Assembly (NCBI GenBank): GCA_043228905.1
Contig: JBHGNT010000001.1
Span: 35,650,001 to 35,714,000 of the forward strand
Direction: 5' to 3'
DNA: 64,000 nucleotides
Source: Azolla caroliniana
Taxonomy: Eukaryota; Polypodiophyta
The notes beneath the pieces were generated by a model. The model was not told the origin of the DNA. It did not search any database and saw only the letters and a program-made list of their open reading frames with translations. Each line of letters starts with the position of its first letter. Position 1 is the first letter of the stretch. The translations under genes were made by a program, and so were the position numbers. Shown piece by piece: positions 1 through 11,154 of the stretch.

Positions 1-142
1 TTCTTCTATGCTATTCTTTTCTAATAAATGTTTCCTCACCTTTTGCTCTTCATTTTTTTCTTATTCTGGTTTTTCCTATCTTCTTTAATCCTATATTAGT
101 CAGTTCAAACTCTTCTGCTATGTATTTCTCCTCTCCAAACAG

Positions 143-3100
143 AAAAACTATTTGGAAGTATATCGCTTTGAATCATGGGGGAGCTCCACAATTCCAAACT
201 TTGAACTCGGGCAGCAGGTTTGTTGGACATCTCCCTAAATCAAATACTTGCGTACTGTTTTAGGATTTGCGTTGATTTCCATAAACTGGTAGTCTTGTGG
301 ACATCAAATTTGTTTGATTGTCTACAAATTTTATGTTAGGATATATGGGGTTGAGAAATCTGATGGAATGTACTCAAAATGAAGTGGTGGATTCAGTTAT
401 GATGTGTAAATATCGCTGTGGGTATATATATGGTGATAATGTATGGTCGTCTTTTCTGGGGACATACTAATTTACAATTTTGGAGACATAGTAAACATTG
501 TTATCTTTTAGGCTAGAATTGGCAGTAAGGAAGCAAAGTGCTCCATAATGTAGTTTATAAGATCTACAATTTTTACGATGGATTTTTTCCCTAATGAATT
601 GTGAAGTACTTCTACTTTCTTAGATGGCCTAAGAATGAGCAATTTTTTTCTTGATATTTCATTTTTCTTAGAAGACCCAATTATATGTCCAAAATTTTCA
701 AATATTTGAATTTTTTTTTACAAGACCCAATAATAAGTTCCAAAATTTCCTAATGTTAGATTTTTGTTACATGTATAACGAACTTAGCATAATTTCCCTG
801 TTTACAGTAGGCAATTCATACTCTGAGGACTGATGCACTGAATGTGATGCAGCACTAAAAATGAGCATGCATGTACTCTCGAGACAAAAGCCCTAAAGTC
901 CTCAGAAAAAGAAAGATATATTAACCTCTTTTTAAAGGCCAAAGCAACAGTTCTATAAGAGATTTGGAGCTCTGATAGGAAACAAAGCATGGTTGAAGGA
1001 AATACATTGATTTTCTATCAGACATTTAAAGTTGTTGAATTAGACTATTGTAAATGACGGTCATAAATCTGGTTCAAACCATGAGGAACTTCTCAAATGC
1101 TCATTGCAGCTATTTGTTTGACAGCAATGAGAATGTGCTGGCCCTTGGTTAATCTTTTGTGTGAGTAGCTAAATTTTATGTTTAGTTCATTATAGGATTA
1201 TAGTATCTCATGTGGTTCAACAGATCAGGAGATTAAAGCTTTTTTGCCTCTTAAATATTGACTAAAAATCTTTCCAACATAAGAACTTTAACACCAAGTT
1301 GCATTAATACAATTTAACAAGAATGGGAGAAAGATCTATTAAATGTTCCTAAAAGAAACTATTCCATAAAGTGTACAGTTTGACAGTAGACGCATGAGGT
1401 TTTTAAAGAGATAATTGAGTCGTGTGGATTCAATGGCTTGCATGCTGAAAATTTCTTCATTATTATCATTACTGACGTCTTTTCCAGTTTATTCCAACAA
1501 GGCTAACACTAGATATGGGGACAACATCACCGCCACCTCTTCTAAGTGAAGCAGACCTGATCAGTCTTATGGACCAGGTGATGCTTGGGTTTTTCTAGGA
1601 GATATTCTAGTCATCTATAGCCTACTGCAATCATGAAAGTTTAGTTGATTTTCGTTCTCCGTCTCTGTTTTTAATGATGAAATTTAGAATTATATATTCT
1701 TTTCTTGCGGCAGTCAGGCATTGGGACAGATGCAACAATGCATGATCACATTAAGAAGTTGTTGGATAGGTGTTACGTAGTCAAGGATGCAAACACACGT
1801 TTTAGTCCAACAAGGCTGGTAAAGGTTTCTTTCCTGGAATGATATAGAAATATTTATTGTTGGATACACTCTGCTTGCAGTGAGAGCATGCCATATTTTT
1901 GCTGATATAGTACTCATTATGAAATTAAAGATTACAACCTACCCAGTCATTTATCTCATCACAGTAGAGAAATCATCCCACACTGCCCATTTCTAAAAGT
2001 TCTATTTCATAGAAAGAATGAAATATTAATATCTCTAAAAGAACATGATGGCATATAGACTTGTCAAAGTTTGCAAATGTGAATCGTTTAATTTTACAGC
2101 ATGCAGTACCATCTGAATCAGCCTTTCTTTGCTCTTCTACTCTGAATTCTTTCAAATGTAATGATGAGTGGCCAACAATCAGGTTTGGTGTCTATTTCCT
2201 GGAACTGAAATTGCTGCTCCCTGAGCATACCTATCATGTGGTCATCCAATCTGGAGAGATCGGTTGGATGATGAGGCCAACTCCCGTCCAATGTGATGAT
2301 GGCTTTGATCTTGAAGATATGCACATTAGGGTCGAGGGTGATGTCTATGATGTCCATGACAAAGAGCAATGGCATTAGTTGTTGCCATTCCTTGGAACTT
2401 TGCCCACAATCTTTGATTAGACATCAGGAGTGTCCCTAACAATATATATATATATAGGTGAAATCTGTCAAGGTTCTCTACCTAAACAAAAATAAATGTA
2501 ACCACATACAAAGAATCTTGTTATCTATACAGATAAGGTTCTCTAGTTAGATACGTTGTACTTTCTGTCTTCAAAAGATCTCCAACGTGTGTTAATCGAG
2601 CATGGAGAATCTCTGACACGAGGGAAGCACCTGGGATGAGAAGGGTGGTGAGATAGTGGTTCACACTGCTTATGTTTATTTGCATGACAGGTTGCTATTG
2701 CCTGATCTATGATAACCCCTTTGAAGTGTCTTAGTTGGCATCCAACTTGTGTAGTCCTTGATTAACTGCAACATGAGGAATAATTCGGGAAAAAATAGTT
2801 GTGAGTATTCTTTGTTGATGAGCTTGTATGGTTGTTTTATTTTCCGTCAACAACTTTCTTGTGTCTCTTGAGTTTTTCCAGAAACACTCACAAGCCCTGT
2901 TGTTCCTAATGTTCTGCTATCTTGTGCGTTTGGCCAAACTCTTGGTTAAAGAAGCAATGATATCTCCCTCTTATTTCACTCAAAACAGTACAACGGCAAA
3001 CAGTGTTCTTCTGCTTCCACCCCCTGATGGCGTGTATACTTTGCCATATGACTAGAACTATTCTTGCATATCTATTTGGATATCCCCCCTATGTATATCA

Positions 3101-6100
3101 GAAACCTACCTGTCCTGATGAACAATAGGGATCTTTCTCTGCCCACACACTCAATTCTGACTCCTTGACCATATAGTTTAGCTAAATTAAGGCCAATCAT
3201 GATAGTCGTATACTTGCTAGGTATGTAGGCCAAACTTTTATTTTCACCGTTCTACTTATTTTATATTTTAGTTTTACATCTTTGTTCTAGTGTTTTTTCT
3301 CATGTTTTGTGGGTCTCCTCGTTGTTACCCATGGCCAATGTTTGTATCTCTGGGTAAAGTTCTCAACATCAAGTTACATAATTAATCATTCGAGTGCTTC
3401 CAAATTTCTTATACTCTATAATATATAAGGTTATGCCTTTTGCATACATGTATCCTTATAGTTTTGAATTTGATTATATGCAGGGTGAAGCTCTAGTGAT
3501 GGGATATGATATAATGGGGTATACATTTCTGACTACTAGTTAAGTTTTGTATTCTGTTTTCCTGGAAAGCAGCTTGGGTAGTCCTCGAGTACCATTTTTA
3601 CAATGCCTATATTTATTCTGGTTTATTGTGACGACCATTTTAATATGTGATCTCTCATTTGGTCTCATTTCCCATTTCACCTCTTTCTAGCTGATGGAAA
3701 AATGTCTTAATTTATCCTACTACACTGATTTGTGTGTCCTAGTTGATTATATCATTTTTTTAAATACTGTATTTCTCTTTGCTTGGGTAACATCTAGACA
3801 GGGACATTCCCAGATATATTGAAAAGGAGGAAGTGCATGTAGATTGATGAGGCATGCCTTGTGATTGAAATCATTCTTTGAGTTGAGGATACCAACATTA
3901 GGTGTTACCTTGCTGTGATAATTTCCTTGATGACAAAAAACGTTCAATCTATTCTGTGGAATTTTTGAGAGTTGCTTAAAGAACTCTATTAAGACTTTGA
4001 GAACTTCTGGTTACATCCGTCATTTATTTAGCTGTTTTAAGTTTTAGGTAGTTAACAAATATATTGTGTATATTGTTGTCAGATATGAACTTTGGAAGCC
4101 TTATCTTCGTGCCATGATGGAAAGGGATATGAAAGCTGTGAGTGATGGAACCAAAACAAAATTGGAAGTATTAGAGACATCCTTACGTCAAATGAGGGAG
4201 TGCTTTCTTGATGTAAGTAAAATTTTTGAACACTCTTTGAAAGAAGGAAATCATTTGAAATTAAGATATCTAAATTTGCGAGATTTTGTAGTAGGTCTAA
4301 ATCACTTGTCTCTAAGCCCATATCACTTGCTTTATTAACATTCTTGCTTTTGTATATGTGCGTTTTATGCTAAAACATCTTCCCAAGAGTTTGTGATATA
4401 ACCACAGTTTTTCTGGACTAAAATTTGCATATTTTACGTTGTTGCATCTTTAAAATGTGCTCCAGGATGTTGCCAAAGGAGGTAGAATTTTCTTTCTGGT
4501 CCAACTCAAGGAAAGAATTTGGGCAATTAGGATAGCCTCTGGTTCCTTTTTATTCTTCTTTATTGCAATGATCTCCAGTTTTAAGTGCTCATAACAAAGA
4601 CCTTTTTCTTACTTTCATAGAATGCTAACTAGCTACCTAATAATTAAGCTCTGTGCTAAAACCAATCTAATTTGGATACAGATTGAATATACTTGCTTAT
4701 TCTAGATCCTAGTTGCGGTGTATAGCAAGATGTCCTATTATTTATTCTATCACCGATATTTCTGAAACTTGAAACTATATATTTGCAGCTCAAACGATAT
4801 TTGTTGGCATTAGCCATTCATTGAGTGCTATGAAGTAAATTAGTGGCATCCTCAGAAGTATATGGGACAGCATTCCCAAACATAGGCATAAAACAAGTAC
4901 TTACGTTTTCATTCATGGTTTGTTTCTTTACAAACATTTGTGTTGCAAAAATTCTTCAAGATACCGCAGATTTGTAGTTATGATCATATTCTGGTTCTAA
5001 TATAGCTGATGGAACTTCTTATATGTCTGTCTATTTATATTTTAAAGGAATATTAGCGTGTTTTAAGAGGCTAAAATGGCTTATCAGACCAAACAAGAGC
5101 TTACATCTTAATATGTAACTCTATAATTTGACACTGACATTATAACGTCTGGTTCAAAGTGATGTTTTTTGGATGCAGGCAAAGATGCATAAAGAGAAAC
5201 TTTTGGAAGCAATGGGACTTTTCTTTGAAAGGCAAGCGTAATTCCTTTTTTCTGTTATATTCTGGTTTTGAAAACATTTCTGCTATTTTATCTTCATTTT
5301 TGTTTTATCTGGTTATTTTATCTGAGATGTGTTGAGCAGAGTAACATAATAAAATCTGAAAAACAACCAGAAAGTATTCATAATATCGGCATGAGTAGGA
5401 AGGTGTTTTTGGGAAGTCAATGTGAGAGTAATTGTCTCTGTTGATTTAGATCTCTTGCTCTGAAGGTTACCACCTGAAGACTAAGATGTAGAAATAGATT
5501 TCACTGAAACTATTGCCAATTATTGATATATAGAATGTGAACAATAGTTAGGACGTTGTATAGGATGATCCTTAGCTACATCCATATTTAGTTCGTGGAT
5601 GTACTCCATGGCTAGAGTCTTTGATCTTTCTACTTCTATTCATGTACATGGTCTAAAAAGTACTTGCAAGTCCTGGTTTTGATTTAGAAGAGTGTATTAT
5701 TTAAAAGAATAATCGTTGCTGTATTAAACAACCATTGAAAGCAAATCAGATTACAAATCTGAGCTGAAAAATGTTACAACTTCCTCTTAGTATGTTTTCC
5801 ACGCAGAACTGTGCCAAGATGGTTTGTTCACAACTAACTGTTATTCTTTTATGCAAATACAAAACTTCTTTATGGTGGTTGCAGGACTAATAGACCAAGA
5901 GATGAAAGGAATTTTGGTGGAATGGTTCGTAGCTGCCCTTCTTGTCAAGAAGGAAATATGATATTGAGAAGGAATCCGGTAAGATCATATTTCTATCTGT
6001 TTTATGTGAGAATGAAAATCCATATTAATGAAATTGCAAGCTTGAAGTCAAACCTTAAAGCAATGACCAGTGTGATTTTGAAGCTCTTTCAAACATCAAT

Positions 6101-8849
6101 TTCAACAAACTCTTACAATAATTATTACCATTGTGGTATTTGAAGTATTTTGGAATTTTTAACCACTGGACGTTCTCGTTTGTACTGAAATCAGTAAGTT
6201 CTGTGTCCCAGTCTAACCTGTTCAGAGGTTTCTGTAATGATTGATACGTTGATTAGTGGTGCAAGACGAGAGTGTTGTTACAGTGAGAGTTTGCTCTCTT
6301 TTCATGTCTTTCGAGGATGTAGTAACCACTACACCCTTCTCTGCTTCGCCCTGTTAGAGCACCCAACTCTTACAGGTCTTTGTGCACCTGTCCAGCAACC
6401 TTGACCACTTCCTGTGGAAGTCAAGGCTTTCATCCAGAAAAATATATGTGATTCTAAGTCTAACTTGTGAGAGATCTAGTAGATGTTCTTGAACCTGGAT
6501 TTGTGAGAGTCATTAAAACTTTTTGTATACCATTCCCTGTCCTAAACGAGCTCCCTTGGGTATTCCAGTTATTGCTTTAAATGATGAACTATTGATATAT
6601 TACGAAGAGGGAAGGCACAATACCGTTGCAAGTACTGAACAAGTTAATCAAACCATGTCTGAGGGTTTTCCTTTAGACATAGAGTAACAGCACTATTGTA
6701 CCTTACCTCTGGAGAACCACTCTATTTGATGAAGAGCTGTAAGGAATATTGTGCCTAACTAAAGCAAAGTTTTTCTGTGTTCCAAACAATATTCAAATGT
6801 TGTCAATCCAGTGCTCAGGTTGTATCGCTACATAAACTTTTGCTCTCCATGAGGAAGTCCATTTTAAGTCATTTAGAGCCCCATATTTTTTGAATGATAA
6901 TAGAAATAACATTGAATATACTTGTAAAGTAGTTGTTACCTATTGATCTTCTGATTGCCTGTAATGTTTCAGGGTGGAAAGTGGATGGTTGGATGTATGA
7001 AATTTCCTCATGTATGTATTGTTCTGCCTACGAAACCAATTATATGACATTGTTGAATCAGCATACTGCTATGTGAATACCTGATCAAAAAATTTTAACT
7101 ATTGATATCATTGCTATTATGTTGTTATAAAGAGATTTCAAACATATATATATATATATGTGGGATTATCTGACAATTTTACATAATAATCAGAAAAAAA
7201 ATTGAATTGCATGATCAATTTCATATACCTCTAGATAACTTGATATGTTCAAATGTATCTAGAAAAACATCCTATTCCTGTAGGAAGATCTAATGCTATT
7301 ATTTTTTAGAATAGTGCAGGAATGCTATATGGCTGCCGAATGCTCTTGTAGAAGCATCAGTTTTGGATGAGGCTTGCTCTACTTGTGGACCAGGTTTAAA
7401 AAACTCACCTAAAACTAAATTGAACTGGTCTCAAAATGGAGATATTCATTATAAATGAGCTGCGTCCATTTTTTGCTCGAATGAGTTTATCTGCCTTGAT
7501 GTAGAATTGATGTGCAATCCATGATGAATGAGTGGCAAGGTGGTAATATGTTTGATTTCATTAATGAAGAGTCTACCGTTTTCTTACCTTTGTCTTTATT
7601 CATCATATTATAAACAGGAGCTGTTCATCTCATACACTTCAAGTTCAGACAGGGAGAAATACCTCCTCAATATGGCACAGAATATACAGGTTTCAAGGAG
7701 TGATTTGTTTAACATTTTGCTATTCTGTATATTTAAGTGATGATATGACATTGTTCAAATCATCAATGCCAGCACTTTTAATACAAATATTTTTAGAACA
7801 CTATCGATACACCCAAACTGTTATTAAGCTTGGGTGGTGGATGGTGGTGAATCGGTGATAACTTAGTATCTGGTTTGGTAATTTTGACCTTATATGATAC
7901 AATCTTTTAATGGCATGCAGGTTGTGTTGGAGGTTGTGATGCCATCCTCAGGGAATTGATTGAAATTTGTGGGACTGGTATATGGCATGTGAATTGATCA
8001 CATTTGATTCTTTCTGCTCAAGTTGTTTGAAAAGATATGGTCACATTATTGACGCATCTGAATTTTAATTTGTAACACTTATTAACTTAGGCGGAGGTGG
8101 GCAACCTTCAAACAGCAGAGGATTGAATAATGCCAGGCAAGGGGACAATCCCAACTCTACACAAGATCGAAGGTCAAACTTACCAACACAAACAGGTGTG
8201 GCAAACAGGGTGTTGAACACTGGTTTGCAAAATAATGTAAGGCAAGGTGAAAGACGTGTTGAAAGACGTGCTGCACAAGATAGAAGGCCAAATTTACACA
8301 CGCAACCAGGTGTAATTTTATATGTACATGCTGAATAAGTCAATTACATAGAAGATTCTTCTAATCCTGTGTTTAAATGGCAATTTGTGTAGATTTGGTG
8401 ATGTGCCATTGTAAAGAAATATGCTCTTTGCTTACATCTCAAACAGAGAGTAATCGTGGAAAACGCTTCTACCGATGTGCAAACAACAATTGCAATTTCT
8501 TCTTGTCAGTACATGTAGATTATTGATGGATTCATGTCATCTTACACTTTAATAGATCACGGTTAAGATTCTTCATATTTTATGTAGATGGGAATTGCAA
8601 TCAGAAACCACTGAAAATGCTGACAGAGCGAATGGAAATGCAAACACTATGACTAGGACAACCACGCTAAATAGAGTTACTGGCAACAGTCGTGGAGGAA
8701 GAGCAAATAAAAGGGGAAGAGGGAGACAAAACACAGTGGGAAGAGGAGCATTTGTGAGGGCCACAGGTGAAACTTCAATCAACGGTAGTTGTTTTGTATG
8801 TGGAGAAACATCTCACTGGGCAAATAACTGTCCCAACCGTAATTCATAA
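143..8849 (+). CDS. TOP3A: DNA topoisomerase III alpha, C-terminal part (5' end outside window)
   Basis: Type IA topoisomerase that decatenates DNA and, with RecQ helicase and RMI1, dissolves double Holliday junctions in the nucleus. Fourteen exons read in phase: 143-217, 1488-1577, 1714-1818, 3484-3518, 4083-4212, 5179-5237, 5885-5978, 6973-7011, 7315-7393, 7618-7689, 7921-7977, 8091-8309, 8447-8504, 8588-8849 (457 residues plus stop). The first exons carry the end of the topo IA core ([16 protein letters not shown], then [18 protein letters not shown]). Exons 7-11 hold paired-cysteine zinc fingers ([33 protein letters not shown]). The tail has a GRF-type half finger (GKRFYRC, NCNFFLWE), an RG-rich stretch and a CCHC knuckle ([14 protein letters not shown]). 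The catalytic tyrosine and Toprim domain lie upstream of the window. Exon 6 could instead end at 5232 with a GC donor, removing two residues. The identity is firm; individual small exons are less so. Confidence 0.93.
218..1487 (+). other. TOP3A intron with a dispersed-repeat copy
   Basis: This 1.27-kb intron lies between the first two visible TOP3A exons. At 904-945 it holds one copy of a dispersed repeat (ATTAAC, a CTCTTTTTAAAGG core, then GGCCAAAG) also found near 5045, 11806, 12093 and 27700. I see nothing coding in the rest. Confidence 0.5.
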
Positions 8850-10950
8850 CAAAAATATGGATTTTGCTATTATTTTTGCCCCACTAAGAAGCTTGTGCTA
8901 AGCTTTTGTAATGTCTTAGCATGCCTCCTTGCTAAGGTCAGTCTATTGTTTTGATAAGCTATTTGTGAAGCCTTTATTTTAGGATTGACAAGATTACGAT
9001 AAAAATTGCTAAATCTTTTCAATCACAAGACATTTCTTGGGTATGGTTTGTTCATGACAAACTCCTTGCATCTACTTCTGTGGATTTGAAAAGCACTAGT
9101 TTCATGATGCAAAAAGTGCCTAGTTTCATAAGAGCGGGTTGTGACCTTGCAACGCTCAATCCAAACCTTATTTCTAACATTAATCTCTGGGATGTGATTT
9201 CTTGGTGTTTGACTTGATCCTTGGGCTATTGACTATGGGCTTAGTTCAAGTACAGAGTCTAGATGAACTTCCCTAAGTGTTCACACTTATTTTTTTGCTA
9301 AAGAATTTACCTTCATTGAAATACATATTGCATCAAAATTAAATCTTGAAGAATACAACATAATATTGTACATAATACATAAATCTTAAACTGGTACACA
9401 ATATTGTCATTGGCAAATACAACATGATGTGATGAATCCACCTCTATTTATCTAATACACCTCTAAATTTGAGGTTGATTGGTGCTAAATGTGCTTGCTT
9501 CATAAGTTGATCTTAATTTTGCTATTTGTATACATCATTTGATGTTGACACCTGTTGGACCTTCGGAAATTTATCAATTGGTTTGGCCGGTTCGAAGCTT
9601 GGAGTACGATTTCCACTTCCCCGACTGAAACCACCCACGTTAGGATTATTAGTCAATGGCTGATCGACCTTGATGAATTCACCTTTTTAAGCTTTGCCAA
9701 ATTTTATTCACAACCTAGAATATTTGGCAAAGCTTACAAAATGATGCATCTAAGTTTTTTCATTTGTAAGTTCAAAATTTTTAGGGGTATGTCTAAAGAA
9801 GTATGGGAATTTTTGTCAACTGCCAATGTAGTCACTTCAATTACAAAATGTCTATTTTTTGGTTGTGATATTGTAGTAACAAAAATTGTTTCATTCCTTG
9901 AGAAGCTTTTCACAGATCAATTCAACCAAAGAATTCACCTAAAGATATAGAAAACATGCTTGCTAGGAATGAAAAAACTGAAAATAATATCTACTCTGTA
10001 GTTATAGTTTCTATCAACTTATTTATATTCCATCCATCTTGTTGGAGTGTAGATTTTGTCACAGGGAATAAGGGATCAAAAATAGAAAAAGGAATTATCT
10101 GTGTATTTTTAGAAATGATGAAGGATTCCTAAAGAAGTTAAAGGGCAAGCTACTTATCTAACCAAATCGCATCCCTCTATGATAAATCATTGTCTCAATG
10201 TGACACATGTTCTATAATTGTACAACATTTTCTATTAGAATTATCATGTATATGGTGATAGCAAAACAGAATATCCATCATTTTCATAATTATATATTAT
10301 TGATATTAAAATGATCGTCTTCAACAATCATTGGAGAAAGATATGATAATCTTATTGATTTATTAGTAATTGTTTATTTATATGACAACATGTGTCATTA
10401 GAGTAAATTCACATAGAAATGGTTGTCAAGAGTATTGAATTCATTTGAAGAATAAGTAGAACATCATATTTGATGATGCATTAACAATCAACAAAGCAAA
10501 ATTTTCAATGTAGCAATCACATTGAGTATATTGCAATTCATACATACATAGTGCCAATTCATAATCAACAATAAATCCCATGTAATGGAAGTGAAACTCT
10601 TGAAATGTAGCGAATATATCAAACAATGAAAGGGAATCAATTCAACATTTGATACAATGGTAATGAGGCATCAAGAGCTAATCATTGCCACAATAACACT
10701 TACTCATCAATAACGTTGAATCATCATGCATCAGAAGTTCAGTTCATCGTCAACAACATATCAACAACCCTTGTCGGAGGGATGTCATAGCGGGCGATAA
10801 AAAATATGTACTTGATCCATATTTTAAAATGGTGGGAAATTGCATACCATCAGCCCATATAGCTAGGGGCACATAGGGTCAGCTTGAGCTGCAGGGGTCA
10901 AGGCTAAAACAATTGGGCGGGGCTACCCTTCCACCACGAAGCTGTAGTTT
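8850..10950. other. TOP3A 3' flank and intergenic DNA
   Basis: The first 100-150 bases after the TOP3A stop are T-rich and probably 3' UTR. The remainder is AT-rich and shows no recognisable gene. An uninterrupted 131-codon frame at 9555-9950 has no recognisable domain. Inside it lies a perfect 13-bp inverted repeat (9689-9701 with 9723-9735, 21-nt loop). Confidence 0.5.
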
Positions 10951-10970
10951 TTTTACTCATAGATCGGTAA

Positions 10971-10971
10971 A

Positions 10972-11004
<33 letters not shown>
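10971..11004. repeat. (GA)n microsatellite in the GOT1 5' leader region
   Basis: About 34 bases of GA dinucleotide with one interruption lie 150 bases before the GOT1 start codon. GA/CT tracts are common in plant 5' UTRs and core promoters. A short CGCCAT repeat follows near 11061-11084. Confidence 0.85.
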
Positions 11005-11154
11005 CCAAATGTGAATACAACGCCTAAAGCAGACCTGTACGAGAAAGGACCCAGCGCTAACGCCATCGCCATCGCCATCGCAGCCGCGATTACATAGGCG
11101 GAAGTGAGCGGAGCTCCAAAAGCCCCTCCTTCTCCTTCTCCCTGTCTAGGATCA

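Noticed and set aside
9555-9950. 131-codon plus-strand frame after TOP3A
   Set aside because: No recognisable domain, AT-rich codon use, and no neighbouring exons; probably chance.
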